From positions 45,683 to 109,682 of the forward strand of contig NZ_PHSU01000036.1 of assembly GCF_002814235.1 (NCBI RefSeq): DNA of 64,000 nt. The letters are read 5' to 3'. The notes beneath the pieces are model-generated. The model was not told the origin of the DNA and made no database searches. It worked only from the letters and a program-made list of their open reading frames with translations. Every line of letters begins with the position of its first letter. Position 1 is the stretch's first letter. Shown piece by piece: positions 36,941 through 46,338 of the stretch. A program made the position numbers and the translations under genes. This stretch comes from Pseudomonas sp. QS1027 (GTDB lineage Bacteria; Pseudomonadota; Gammaproteobacteria; Pseudomonadales; Pseudomonadaceae).

Positions 36941-37963
36941 TCAGTAATCCTGACGTTTGCGAAACGCCCAGCGTCCGGCCAGTACGGTAAAGGTCGCCAC
37001 CAGCGCCACCAGGATCCAGAAGCCCTCCGGGTCGCCCGACAAGGGGATGCCGCCGACGTTCATGCCGAAGAAGCCGGCAATGATATTGATCGGCAGTGCC
37101 AGGACCGTCACCACGGTGAGGGTGAAGAGGGTGCGGTTGCTCTGTTCGTTGAGGCTGGCGGCGATCTCTTCCTGCAACAGCTTGATCCGTTCGCCGAGGG
37201 CTTCCAGGTCGCTGAGGATCAGCGAGAACTCCTCGGTGGACTTGCGCAGTTCCTTGACGTCTTCCTTCTGCAACCATTGTGGCGGACGGTTGAGCAGCCG
37301 CAGCAACGAGCCCGGCTCCAGGGCCAGCAGGCGTTGCAGGCGTACCAGTATCCGGCGCATGGCCCCGAGTTCGGCGCGGTTGTTGCTCAGGCGCAGGGCC
37401 AGCAACTGGTCTTCGATCTGGTCGACGCTGGTGCTGGTCTTGCGCACTATCTGGGTCAGCACTTCACCCTGGTCGCGCAGCAGGTGCACGAGCAATTCCA
37501 GCGGCGAGCGAAAGCGTTCGCCGGCCTTGACCGAAGAGCGCAGCTTGTCCACCGAGTGCAGCGGTTGCAGGCGCGCGCTGATCAGCAGTTTGCTGCGGGC
37601 GCAGACCCACAGCGTGGAGATGTCCGAGGAGACCATGCTGCTGAGGTTGAACACCACGTCGTTGACCACCGCCAGCAAGGCGTTGTCCACGTGTTCGATA
37701 CGGGTCGAGCGCGAGCCTTCGTGCAGGGCCTCGAAAAACTCTTCGGGCAACGGCAGGTGCTTCTTCATCCAGCGCTCGCAGGCGGCGTGTGCCAGGTTCA
37801 GATGCAACCAGAGAAAGGTATCGGGATCTTCCGGTTGTTGCAGGCAGTGCAGGACGGTGGCCGAGTCGATTTCCTCGCCCCGTTCGCCGGTGCGGAAGCG
37901 AAAGCCGTAAAGCAGGCCGAACAGATCCGGGTCACGATGGCTTTGGTCAAGGCTGTGGTTCAT
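36941..37963 (-). CDS. zntB: ZntB/CorA-family metal ion transporter
   Basis: 340 residues. The large N-terminal cytosolic domain (about 1-270) ends in a long helix, followed by two C-terminal membrane helices (LFTLTVVTVLALPINIIAGF and FWILVALVATFTVLAG). The signature GMN appears in FFGMNVGGIPL, and the GGIPL ending after GMN is the ZntB-type variant. It carries Zn2+ or other divalent ions. It lies upstream of pitA on the same strand with a 71-base gap. Confidence 0.9.
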   Translation of the reverse strand: MNHSLDQSHRDPDLFGLLYGFRFRTGERGEEIDSATVLHCLQQPEDPDTFLWLHLNLAHAACERWMKKHLPLPEEFFEALHEGSRSTRIEHVDNALLAVVNDVVFNLSSMVSSDISTLWVCARSKLLISARLQPLHSVDKLRSSVKAGERFRSPLELLVHLLRDQGEVLTQIVRKTSTSVDQIEDQLLALRLSNNRAELGAMRRILVRLQRLLALEPGSLLRLLNRPPQWLQKEDVKELRKSTEEFSLILSDLEALGERIKLLQEEIAASLNEQSNRTLFTLTVVTVLALPINIIAGFFGMNVGGIPLSGDPEGFWILVALVATFTVLAGRWAFRKRQDY

Positions 37964-38187
37964 GAAGGCTCGCTGAAGGGGAACGCCTGAAACATTTTTT
38001 ACAGGTTCGCGGCTGTCAGCATCGCAAGACTTCTTGACGGTTTTGTGACGTTTTCAGGGTGGGCTGAGTGTCGTGGGTAAACGTACGGTGAGACGGAACA
38101 GGCTCTGTACAGGTTCTGTGCTGTAGGCTCGGCGTCATTAAAGGGGCTTTGGGCGGATTTGCCCGAAGAGACGCTGGAGTGCTCAGT

Positions 38188-38646
38188 ATGCAGTTTGCTA
38201 CCACGGATACTCCGCGGGTCACTCTGGTCGGGACTCAATCCAGTGACTTCGAAACGCTGGTTGCCATTCGAATCGAAGCCATGCGTGACAGTCTTGAACG
38301 CATTGGTCGCTTTGATCCCGTACGTGCCCGAGAGCGTTTTCGCGATGGTTTTTCTCCCGAGTTCACCCGCTACATCGAGGTTTCTGGCGAGCGGGTCGGG
38401 TTCGTCGCCGTCAGGCCGCTCAGCGACGGGTTGTTGCTTGACCACCTGTACATCAAACCGAGTGCGCAAGGCCTGGGGATAGGTTCGGTTGTGCTTCGGC
38501 AGATTTTCAGGGAAGCGGAGGCCGCTGCGCCGATCTTGTGGGTGGGGGCGCTCAGGGAAAGCGCTTCAAATCGTTTTTATACGCGTCATGGCTTTCAGAT
38601 CGTCGAAAGTGGCGAGTTCGATAACTACTATGTTCGTCACTTGTGA
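38188..38646 (+). CDS. GNAT-family acetyltransferase
   Basis: 152 residues from ATG 38188. Motif A reads HLYIKPSAQGLGIGSVVLRQ at about 92-112, and the C-terminal FYTRHGFQIVESGEF is the acetyl-CoA-binding motif B strand. VRLIRP-type N-terminal EAMRDSLERIGRFDPVRARERF is present. The upstream in-frame extension is short and has no ribosome site. Substrate unknown. Confidence 0.88.
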   Translation: MQFATTDTPRVTLVGTQSSDFETLVAIRIEAMRDSLERIGRFDPVRARERFRDGFSPEFTRYIEVSGERVGFVAVRPLSDGLLLDHLYIKPSAQGLGIGSVVLRQIFREAEAAAPILWVGALRESASNRFYTRHGFQIVESGEFDNYYVRHL

Positions 38647-38876
38647 CGATGAGTACTGCCTTGGCAGGAGGATTTGATTGTTTCCTGCGGGTTGACGGCT
38701 ATCATGCCGCCGTTGACCGATGGTCGGCTCGGCTCAAGTGGCCTGCCGGCCCGCCGATGTCATTAGATGTAAGCTACCATCTATTTGGCCATACGCCCGG
38801 TTGTCGCTGACAGGGAAGTTTCGACTGCTTGTGTTCCCCACGGGGAGCGCTCAATCCTTGTCGAGAGACTCCGCCG

Positions 38877-40499
38877 ATGCTGAAAAAATCCCTGCGAGCC
38901 CAAGTGCTCACGCTCCTGAGTGGCAGCCTGATCGCCATGTTGCTGATCGCGCTGACCTGTTTCCACCTCTTGTCCAATGGCGTCCAGGATTATCGAAATC
39001 TGATTGACGGCCCCTTGCACACCTCGCAGTTGATTGACGAGGCCAACGTACAATTCAAGGTCCAGGTACAGGAGTGGAAGAACGTCTTGCTGCGCGGCAA
39101 GCAGCCCCAGGATCTGAACCAGTACTGGTCGCAGTTTGAAGCGCGTCAGCGCGATGTGCAGGACATCCTCGGCCGTCTGGCCAGCCAGCCGGGCATGGAT
39201 GCCCGGCTCAAGTCGCAGATCGAGCAACTGCGTGAAGCCCACCGTGTGCTGGGCAACGACTACCTGAAAGGTCGCGAGGCCTACCTGGCTGCCGGGGCCG
39301 ACCCGACGGCCGGTGACCAGGCGGTCAAGGGCGTCGATCGCGCCGCCAGCGAGCAGATGAGCGCGCTGGTTGCCCAGTTGCGCCAGCAGAGCAGTGAACA
39401 ATCGGCGGCCATCAGTGCCCAGGCCGAGCGGACCATCTGGGTCGGCATCGTTGTGCTGGTGATTTCCGGGTTGTTGATCGGTCTGTTGAGCCTGTGGCTG
39501 GTCAACCGCAATCTGGTGGAACCGATCCGCCGCCTGATCGACTACGTGGCGCAATTGAGCCATGGCAAGTTCGACAATCGGGTGAACGCCGATCGCCAGG
39601 ACGAACTGGGACGCCTGGCGGTCGCGGCGAATACCTTGCGCGATTTTCTCGCGGAGACCTTCAGCCATCTCAAACGCAGTACCTCGGACCTGGACAGTGC
39701 CAGCGGCGAACTGAAGTCGATTGCCGGCCTGATGGCCAACGGCACCCACGAGCAGTTCCAGCGGACCGACCAGGTGGCCACGGCGATGACCGAAATGTCC
39801 GCCACCGCCCAGGAGGTCGCCCGTCATGCCGGGGATGCCGCCACGGCGGCGGATGACGCCGATCGCGCTGCCCAGCAGGGTGAACTGGTGATGCAATCGA
39901 CCATCGAGACCATTACCCGCATGCGGGGTGAGATCACCACCACCGCCACGGTCATCCGCCGCCTTGAAGCCGATAGCGGACGGGTCGGCAAGGTGCTGGA
40001 GGTGATTCGCGGGATTGCCGAGCAGACCAACCTGCTGGCACTCAACGCCGCCATCGAGGCCGCCCGTGCCGGTGAAGCCGGACGTGGTTTTGCCGTGGTC
40101 GCCGATGAGGTGCGCAGCCTGGCCCAGCGCACCGCGGCGTCGATCATCGAGATCAACCAGATCATCCATTCGGTCCAGACCGGTGCGGTGGACGCGGCCC
40201 AGGCCATTGAAGGCGGGCAGGCCCGCAGTGAAGAGAGCGTCGAGCAGGTGACTGAGGCCGGGGCCATGCTCGAGCGCATCACCACCGCGGTGGAAGCGAT
40301 CCGCGACATGAACCGGCAGATCGCTACCGCCGCCGAAGAGCAGACCTCGGTGGCCGAAGATATTTCGCGCAACCTGACCGAGATCACCGCCATTGCCAGT
40401 ACCAACCTGGACAACGTCAAGCGTACCGAGGCCGCGAGCCAGAACCTGTATGGCTTGTCGGGGCAGTTGAACGATGTGACGGCGCGCCTCGGCGCCTGA
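38877..40499 (+). CDS. transmembrane methyl-accepting chemotaxis protein
   Basis: About 540 residues from ATG 38877. N-terminal membrane helix (VLTLLSGSLIAMLLIALTC), a periplasmic four-helix ligand domain at about 35-190, a second helix (IWVGIVVLVISGLLIGLLSL), HAMP at about 215-265, and the MCP signalling domain to residue 540 with EQTNLLALNAAIEAARAGEA at the tip. It relays a periplasmic signal to CheA/CheW. The C-terminus has no CheR-binding pentapeptide. The ligand is unknown. Confidence 0.93.
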   Translation: MLKKSLRAQVLTLLSGSLIAMLLIALTCFHLLSNGVQDYRNLIDGPLHTSQLIDEANVQFKVQVQEWKNVLLRGKQPQDLNQYWSQFEARQRDVQDILGRLASQPGMDARLKSQIEQLREAHRVLGNDYLKGREAYLAAGADPTAGDQAVKGVDRAASEQMSALVAQLRQQSSEQSAAISAQAERTIWVGIVVLVISGLLIGLLSLWLVNRNLVEPIRRLIDYVAQLSHGKFDNRVNADRQDELGRLAVAANTLRDFLAETFSHLKRSTSDLDSASGELKSIAGLMANGTHEQFQRTDQVATAMTEMSATAQEVARHAGDAATAADDADRAAQQGELVMQSTIETITRMRGEITTTATVIRRLEADSGRVGKVLEVIRGIAEQTNLLALNAAIEAARAGEAGRGFAVVADEVRSLAQRTAASIIEINQIIHSVQTGAVDAAQAIEGGQARSEESVEQVTEAGAMLERITTAVEAIRDMNRQIATAAEEQTSVAEDISRNLTEITAIASTNLDNVKRTEAASQNLYGLSGQLNDVTARLGA

Positions 40500-40504
40500 T
40501 CCGC

Positions 40505-40526
40505 GGCCACAGGGATGTGGCCTTGT
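40505..40526 (+). terminator. short hairpin after the chemoreceptor gene
   Basis: GGCCAC at 40505-40510 pairs with GTGGCC at 40517-40522 around AGGGAT and is followed by TTGT. Weak, but placed just after the stop at 40499. Confidence 0.45.
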
Positions 40527-40621
40527 ATCCAGACGCTGACACGCGTGATACAGAATCAATCTCAAAAATGGCGCCAGTCTGTCGATGACAAGATTGCCCA
40601 TAACTGAATCGGGAGATCCCC

Positions 40622-41077
40622 ATGGTCAGCATTACTTCGGTCACCATTGCCCCAACTCTTACCACCACCAGCGCCAACAAGACCACTGGTACCACCGCTA
40701 CTGATGACACCACCAGTACCAGCACCACCGGGGCTGCGAGCACCACTCCGGCCGGCGGCAGCCAACCGGCGGGCGCTGGCGGCGCCTCCGGTAGCAGCAG
40801 CGACAGCTCCAGCTCCAGTGCTTCCTCCCAGGAAGTCCAGGAGCTGCAAAAGCAACTGGCCGATCTGCAAAAGCAGTTGCAACAAGCTGAGCTGCAAATG
40901 CAGAAAGCTCAGGACAGCAAGGAAAGCCCTGACGCCAAGGCTACCTTGCTGGCGGCCGCGGAGTCGCAGGTGTCTTCCATTGCCGGTTCGATTTCCACCG
41001 TCAGTTCTGCCTTGACCACTGCCTTGCAGGCCGAGGGCAGCAGCACCTCGGGCACTTCGGTGAACACCACGGCCTGA
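40622..41077 (+). CDS. FlxA-like low-complexity protein
   Basis: 151 residues, ATG preceded by GGGAG. Residues 1-70 are a Thr/Ser/Ala/Gly-rich linker (for example SGSSSDSSSSSASSQ), and residues about 70-100 form a coiled coil with EVQELQKQLADLQKQLQQAE and LQMQKAQDSK. The end is again Ser/Thr-rich. This layout resembles FlxA-like proteins, some of which depend on the flagellar sigma factor, and it follows a chemoreceptor gene. The assignment is tentative. Confidence 0.7.
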   Translation: MVSITSVTIAPTLTTTSANKTTGTTATDDTTSTSTTGAASTTPAGGSQPAGAGGASGSSSDSSSSSASSQEVQELQKQLADLQKQLQQAELQMQKAQDSKESPDAKATLLAAAESQVSSIAGSISTVSSALTTALQAEGSSTSGTSVNTTA

Positions 41078-41078
41078 G

Positions 41079-41882
41079 TCAAAGGCTGTGATTGTGCAGA
41101 TCGCTCACCAGCATGCAGCCCGGTGCATGGGTAATGCATAACGGTGGGCGTGACGCCTGCACCACCGACTGCGGGGTCACGCCGCAGGCCCAGAACACCG
41201 GGAGTTCATCGTCGGCCAGCGGCACGGCGTCACCGTAGTCCGGTGTGTCGAGGTCGTGGATGCCGATCAGTCGCGGGTCGCCGATGTGCACCGGCGCGCC
41301 ATGCACATTGGGCATGCGCCCGGTGATCTGGACCGCGCGGATCGCGTCGGCGGCCTTCAACGGTCGCATGCTCACCACCAGCTTGCCCTTTAGCCGTTCG
41401 GTGGGGCGGGTATCGATATTGGTCTGGAACATCGCCACGTTGCGTCCCAATTTGACGTGACGCAGGTCGATGCCGGCCTCCAGCAAGGGTTGCTCGAAGG
41501 AAAAGGAGCAACCGATGGCGAAGGCCACCATATCGTCGCGCCAGAGATGCTTGATGTTCTGTGGCTCCTCAGTCAGTTCGCCCTGGCGATAGACCCGGTA
41601 GCGCGGTACGTCGTGGCGGATATCGACGCTTTCACCCAGGTGACGGAAGATCGGGTCGCCGGGTTCGGTGATGTCGAGTATCGGGCAGGCCTGGCGATTG
41701 AGGGTGCAGAAGCGCAGGAACTCATCGGCCCAGTCCCTTGGCAAAATCACGATATTGGCTTGCACCCGACCCAGGCCCAGGCCGCTGGTGTGGCCCTGAT
41801 ACTGGTCGGTGGCGATGTGTCGGCGCAAGGCGCGCGGCGCCAGATGGCGCAACTGATCGAAGGACAGCGCAGGCAGGTTCAT
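41079..41882 (-). CDS. putative hydro-lyase, DUF1445/D-glutamate cyclase-like family
   Basis: 267 residues, normal for the family. Recognised parts are TSGLGLGRVQANIVILP, CPILDITEPGDP, HDVPRYRVYRQGE, FAIGCSFSFEQPLLEAGI and THAPGCMLVSDLHNHSL. DUF1445 includes mammalian D-glutamate cyclase, which converts D-glutamate to 5-oxo-D-proline. The gene is divergent from an MFS carrier and an OprD-type porin, so it may act on the imported compound. Confidence 0.85.
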   Translation of the reverse strand: MNLPALSFDQLRHLAPRALRRHIATDQYQGHTSGLGLGRVQANIVILPRDWADEFLRFCTLNRQACPILDITEPGDPIFRHLGESVDIRHDVPRYRVYRQGELTEEPQNIKHLWRDDMVAFAIGCSFSFEQPLLEAGIDLRHVKLGRNVAMFQTNIDTRPTERLKGKLVVSMRPLKAADAIRAVQITGRMPNVHGAPVHIGDPRLIGIHDLDTPDYGDAVPLADDELPVFWACGVTPQSVVQASRPPLCITHAPGCMLVSDLHNHSL

Positions 41883-42203
41883 CGAACGTCTCTCTTGTGT
41901 TGGGTCGAGGCCTTTTTAGGGCGCCGCGACCGCCTCGTCCAACGAGAAAATCTGTTATTGCGAACAAGAAAAACTGATCCGCGGTTGCGCATCGCACGCC
42001 GGTATTGCGGCAGGTGCCATTGAGGGGCCATCAACTTTTCTTATGCATTGACCGGCTTTTTTCCCGTTTGACGCTGCACCGCTCCGGCGCGAAGAATCCA
42101 CTCCACGATGTAGCGCATCTGCATCGGTTCTCCACGACAACGCCTTCACAAAAAAACAATGAGGCGTGTCCGTCATCTTCCCTTGCTGCCGCAGGAATCC
42201 TCC
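41883..42203. other. 321-base divergent intergenic region
   Basis: This stretch between the DUF1445 gene and the MFS gene holds no convincing gene. It must contain both promoters. The regulator of the cluster is not nearby on either side. Confidence 0.5.
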
Positions 42204-43499
42204 ATGGAACACACCATGACTGACCACGTGCCTTCAGGGACGCGCCGTGCCGGCCCGTTCGCCTGGTACGCCCCCCTGAGCAAAAATGAAAAGCGCACGT
42301 TCTGGAGTTGCAAGATCGGCTATGGCCTGGACGGCATGGACACCCAGATGTTGAGTTTCGTGATTCCCACCCTGATTGCCACCTGGGGCATTTCCAAGGG
42401 CGAGGCCGGACTGATCGGCACCTCGACCTTGCTGGCCTCGGCGGCCGGCGGCTGGATCGCCGGGATCCTCTCCGACCGCATCGGCCGGGTGCGTACCCTG
42501 CAACTGACCGTGCTCTGGTTTGCCTTCTTCACCTTCATGTGCGGGTTGGCGCAGAACTACGACCAACTGCTGGTGGCGCGCACGCTGATGGGCTTCGGTT
42601 TCGGTGGCGAGTGGACCGCGGGCGCGGTGCTGATCGGCGAGGTGATCCGCTCCCAGGATCGCGGCAAGGCGGTGGGCATGGTGCAGGCCGGTTGGGCGTT
42701 GGGCTGGGGGTTGACGGCCTTGCTCTATGCCGGATTGTTCAGCTTTCTGCCGCCGGAGCAGGCCTGGCGGGCGCTGTTCATGATCGGCCTGGTACCGGCG
42801 CTGTTCGTGCTGGTGATCCGTCGGCTGGTCAAGGAATCCGACACCTTCGAGCAAGCTCGGGACGAGCGTCTGAGCCAGGCTGAAAAGCCTTCGCCCTGGG
42901 CCTTCTTCGAGATCTTCGCGCCACGGATGCTCAGCACCACCTTGCGGGCCTCGTTGCTGACCACCGGCGCGCTGGGCGGTTACTACGCGATCACCACCTG
43001 GTTGCCGACCTACCTGAAAACCGAGCGCGGCCTGAGCGTGCTGGGCACTGGCGGCTACCTGGCGATGGTGATTGTCGGCTCCTATGTCGGTTATGTCGTC
43101 AGCGCGTTGCTGACCGACGCCATCGGCCGCAAGAAGAACTTCATCCTCTTTGCCGTCGGCTCCATGAGCATCGTCCTGGCCTACACCCAGTTGCCCATCG
43201 ATAACACCTGGATGCTCTGGTTGGGCTTCCCCCTGGGGTTCTTCGCCTCGGGCATCTTCGCCGGCATGGGGGCGTTCCTCACCGAGCTGTTTCCCACCCG
43301 CATGCGTGGGTCGGGCCAGGGCTTCTGCTACAACGCCGGGCGCTCCATCGCCGCGTTGTTCCCACTGTTTATCGGCGCGTTGAGTGAAACCCTGCCGATT
43401 GGCGTCGGTATCGGGGTGTTTGCCGCCGGTGCTTACGCGGTGGTGATCCTGGCGGCCCTGAGCCTGCCGGAAACACGCGGTCGCCAGCTCGAGAGCTGA
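42204..43499 (+). CDS. MFS transporter, metabolite:H+ symporter type
   Basis: 431 residues from ATG 42204 with AGGAA at 42193-42197; ATG 42216 is possible. Twelve predicted helices. The MFS signature in the first loop is GILSDRIGRVRTLQL, and LPLGFF-type RMRGSGQGFCYNAGRSIAAL occurs in the C-half. The LDGMDTQMLSFVIPTL first helix is typical of aromatic-acid or sugar-acid symporters (AAHS/MHS-like). An OprD porin follows, and a DUF1445 enzyme is divergent, suggesting uptake of an organic acid. Confidence 0.88.
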   Translation: MEHTMTDHVPSGTRRAGPFAWYAPLSKNEKRTFWSCKIGYGLDGMDTQMLSFVIPTLIATWGISKGEAGLIGTSTLLASAAGGWIAGILSDRIGRVRTLQLTVLWFAFFTFMCGLAQNYDQLLVARTLMGFGFGGEWTAGAVLIGEVIRSQDRGKAVGMVQAGWALGWGLTALLYAGLFSFLPPEQAWRALFMIGLVPALFVLVIRRLVKESDTFEQARDERLSQAEKPSPWAFFEIFAPRMLSTTLRASLLTTGALGGYYAITTWLPTYLKTERGLSVLGTGGYLAMVIVGSYVGYVVSALLTDAIGRKKNFILFAVGSMSIVLAYTQLPIDNTWMLWLGFPLGFFASGIFAGMGAFLTELFPTRMRGSGQGFCYNAGRSIAALFPLFIGALSETLPIGVGIGVFAAGAYAVVILAALSLPETRGRQLES

Positions 43500-43619
43500 T
43501 GTCCGCCGCACCTGGGTCCGGCGGGCCCAGGGACTACTGATCCTGACGTTTCAACCACATCGGTCGCGATCCCAACGCCCCCGAGAGGGTCGGCTCGCGT
43601 CCGCAATAAGGAGCACACC

Positions 43620-44864
43620 ATGAAGCCGTTCGATTATTTCTCCCGTTTGTCCGTGCCAGCGAGCACGTTACTGGGCTTGGGCCTGCTCTGTGCACCGAGC
43701 GCCCAGGCGGATTTCCTCGCCGACAGCAAGGGCAGCCTGGAACTGCGCAACTTTTACTTCAACCGCGATTTTCGCCAGACGGGCTCCCGGGACAAAGCCG
43801 ATGAATGGGCCCAGGGTTTCCTGTTGCGCATGGAATCGGGCTACACCGAAGGCACCGTCGGCTTCGGCCTCGATGCCTTGGGCATGGTCGGTTACAAGCT
43901 GGACTCGGGAGGCGGGACGGCGGGCACCGGCCTGTTGCCGGCGGACACCCGCCATGGCGGTTCCCAGGACAGCTACGGCAAGCTGGCGGCGGCGGCCAAG
44001 GTGCGTATTTCCAACAGCACCCTGAAAGTCGGTAGTTTCCAGATGAAGGACCCGGTGATCATTTCCAACGATACCCGCCTGTTGCCCGGGACCTTCCAGG
44101 GCGGCTTGCTTAATGTGCAGGAAATCGACCACTTGAAGCTGACCGGGGGCTCGTTCAACCAGATCCGCTACGTCGACTCCACCGACGATCAGAAGATGAC
44201 GGCCAACCGCATCGGCGGTTCGAGCGACAAGTTCCAGTTCGCCGGAGCGGACTACCAGTGGTCGCCCAACCTGCTGACCCAGTATCGCTATGGCAAGTTG
44301 GAGGATATCTACCAGCAGAACTTCCTGGGCCTGGTGCATAACTGGGACCTGGGCCAGGGCCAGGTCTTGAAGACCGACCTGCGTTACGCCCGCAGTGCCG
44401 AGGACGGCAACTTCCGTCCGCTGGACAACCGCGCACTGGGCGGGATGTTCACTTACTCCTTCAAGGGCAACTCCCTGGGCTTCGGCTATCAGCGCATGAG
44501 TGGCAAGGACCCGTTCCCGTACATCGGGCACAGCGATCCGTACCTGGTGAACTTCGTGCAGATCGGCGACTTCGCCAATATCGACGAGCGTTCCTTGCAG
44601 GTGCGTTATGACTACGACTTTGCTCAGTTGGGCTTGCCGGGCCTGACCTTCATGACCCGCTACGTGACCGGTGACAATGTGCAGCGGACGGTCCCGGGCG
44701 AAGGCAAGGAATGGGAACGCAACACCGATATCGGTTATGTGTTCCAGGACGGGGCGCTCAAAGGGGTGGGGGTGAAGTGGCGTAATGCGACGGTACGGTC
44801 GAACTTCGGCAATGACCTGGACGAGAACCGTCTGATCATCAGCTATACCCTGGCACTCTGGTAA
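43620..44864 (+). CDS. OprD-family outer-membrane porin
   Basis: 414 residues, normal for the family. A signal peptide of about 30 residues (LLGLGLLCAPSAQADF) is followed by LELRNFYFNRDFRQ, VGSFQMKDPVI, GGLLNVQEIDHLKLTGG, and LGLPGLTFMTRYVTGDN with a C-terminal aromatic residue (LALW). OprD porins admit single classes of small anions or basic amino acids. It is on the same strand and 120 bases after the MFS gene, so it may share its substrate. Confidence 0.92.
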   Translation: MKPFDYFSRLSVPASTLLGLGLLCAPSAQADFLADSKGSLELRNFYFNRDFRQTGSRDKADEWAQGFLLRMESGYTEGTVGFGLDALGMVGYKLDSGGGTAGTGLLPADTRHGGSQDSYGKLAAAAKVRISNSTLKVGSFQMKDPVIISNDTRLLPGTFQGGLLNVQEIDHLKLTGGSFNQIRYVDSTDDQKMTANRIGGSSDKFQFAGADYQWSPNLLTQYRYGKLEDIYQQNFLGLVHNWDLGQGQVLKTDLRYARSAEDGNFRPLDNRALGGMFTYSFKGNSLGFGYQRMSGKDPFPYIGHSDPYLVNFVQIGDFANIDERSLQVRYDYDFAQLGLPGLTFMTRYVTGDNVQRTVPGEGKEWERNTDIGYVFQDGALKGVGVKWRNATVRSNFGNDLDENRLIISYTLALW

Positions 44865-44893
44865 GCGCTGGCGTCGTCATCGCCGATGACCAG

Positions 44894-44932
44894 GACCTTG
44901 CGGGAGTCGGCTTGCCCGGCTCGCGCAAGGTC
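44894..44932. terminator. hairpin between oprD-type porin and PepSY genes
   Basis: GACCTTGCG at 44894-44902 pairs with CGCAAGGTC at 44924-44932, with extra partial pairing inside. It lies between convergent stops. Confidence 0.6.
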
Positions 44933-44940
44933 TGGTGGGA

Positions 44941-45249
44941 TCAGGTGTCTTTCTTGTCGTGAAGCACCGCGCCAGTCTTGGCGTCGAGCTTGACGTCCCA
45001 TTTCACACTGTCGCTTCCGAGCAGGTCGACTTTGTAGATGTAGCCGCCAGTGGCAGCCTGCTCCAGCTCGGTGTCGGTGATGGTGGCGCCGGGATGCTTG
45101 GCCTGGGCGGCCTGGTTGAGTTTCTCGAAGTCGGCAATCGCACCGGATTTCAGCAGCCCGGGAATCAGGTCCGGACGGACATCGGCCTGGGCAAACCCGG
45201 CGGCGAGGGCCAGGGTGGCGGTGGCGAGCAGTGCGTTGAATGTTTTCAT
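44941..45249 (-). CDS. secreted PepSY-domain protein
   Basis: 102 residues from ATG at 45247-45249, with AAGGGA about 10 bases upstream. Signal peptide ALLATATLALAAGFAQA, cleavage near residue 22, then a PepSY domain: KSGAIADFEKLNQAAQ, ITDTELEQAATGGYIYKV and VKWDVKLDAKTGAVLHDKKD. PepSY proteins are periplasmic inhibitors or ligands in protease or two-component control. It is divergent from the hydroxylase-like gene. Confidence 0.85.
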   Translation of the reverse strand: MKTFNALLATATLALAAGFAQADVRPDLIPGLLKSGAIADFEKLNQAAQAKHPGATITDTELEQAATGGYIYKVDLLGSDSVKWDVKLDAKTGAVLHDKKDT

Positions 45250-45411
45250 CTGGAGGATCCCTTGAACGATTTCAGTGGGATCAGCTTGGGGGCGGTCACT
45301 TAATTTACCCTTAATTCCTGAACCCGCTTCCTCGCGAGGCGGTTGCGTTGTTTGTTCAATCGCCAACCGGGCGGGCCTTTCATGCTGGACGCTTATCAAG
45401 AGGAGCGTCTT

Positions 45412-46338
45412 ATGAAGGCTGTGTTGAGTTGGGTGTATGCGCCGGTGTTCTGGTTCGGCTTCCTGGGGGCGGGCCTCGGGCGGGTTGAGCCGCTCTGGCG
45501 CTTGCCGCTGCTGTTTCTATTGGCTCTGGCGGTGTCGTTCCTGGCGGAGTGGGGGTTGCCTTATGAACCGCTCTGGAACCGTTCCAGGGGCGATCGTTTC
45601 CGGGATATCGTCCACGGGCTGGTCAATGAGAGCTTCAATGCCCTGGGGCTGCTGGTCTTGCCGATCCTGGCGCGGTGGTCGCCGTTCGGCGCGGTCTGGC
45701 CCCAGGCCTGGCCGTTGTGGCTGCAACTGCTGTTGGCAATACTGATCGCCGATGCCGGGATCACCCTGGCGCATTACGCCAGCCACCGGCTGCCGTGGTT
45801 GTGGCGATTGCATGCGGTGCATCACAGCGTGCAGCGCATGTATGGCTTCAATGGCTTGATGAAGCATCCGTTGCATCAGGCGATAGAGGCCACGGCCGGA
45901 CTGCTGCCGTTGCTGCTGCTCGGTATCCCCCAGAATGTCGCCGCCCTGCTGGCGTTTGCCATCGCCATTCAGTTGTTGCTGCAGCATTCCAATGTCGATA
46001 TGCGTTTGGGGCCCTTGCGCTGGATCTTCGCCTGGGCGCCGTTGCATCGTTTCCACCACATGAAATACGGCAAGGCCGGGGACGTGAATTTCGGGCTGTT
46101 CTTCACCCTCTGGGATCGGCTGCTGGGGACGGCTTTGTACACGGAGGAGTACCGGATCGGCGAGGGCGACCTGGGGATTGGCACGCGTGCGGATTTCCCT
46201 GTGGGTTATGTCCGGCAGTTGATCGATCCGTTTGTCCGGGCACCGACCCATCCGGCTCCCGCCACACCCGGGCCGTTGCAGCGCCGGGTCAATCCAGCAG
46301 CCGCAGCTGGATCCGGTTCAGGGAGCGAGCGGCCGTAA
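45412..46338 (+). CDS. sterol desaturase/fatty acid hydroxylase-family membrane protein
   Basis: 308 residues from ATG 45412, which has GAGGAG six bases upstream; an ATG at 45382 would add 10 residues. Histidine clusters bind a di-iron centre: HYASHR, HAVHHS and HRFHHMKYGKAG. Four or more hydrophobic helices, including LLLAILIADAGITLAHYASH. The family hydroxylates or desaturates lipids. The last 30 residues (APATPGPLQRRVNPAAA) lie antisense over the AraC gene and look like read-through beyond an ancestral stop. Confidence 0.87.
   Translation: MKAVLSWVYAPVFWFGFLGAGLGRVEPLWRLPLLFLLALAVSFLAEWGLPYEPLWNRSRGDRFRDIVHGLVNESFNALGLLVLPILARWSPFGAVWPQAWPLWLQLLLAILIADAGITLAHYASHRLPWLWRLHAVHHSVQRMYGFNGLMKHPLHQAIEATAGLLPLLLLGIPQNVAALLAFAIAIQLLLQHSNVDMRLGPLRWIFAWAPLHRFHHMKYGKAGDVNFGLFFTLWDRLLGTALYTEEYRIGEGDLGIGTRADFPVGYVRQLIDPFVRAPTHPAPATPGPLQRRVNPAAAAGSGSGSERP

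Noticed and set aside
36870..37277. Upstream extension of the phosphate transporter frame
   Set aside because: It lies over the zntB gene in another frame; the PiT family begins at the ATG at 36869.
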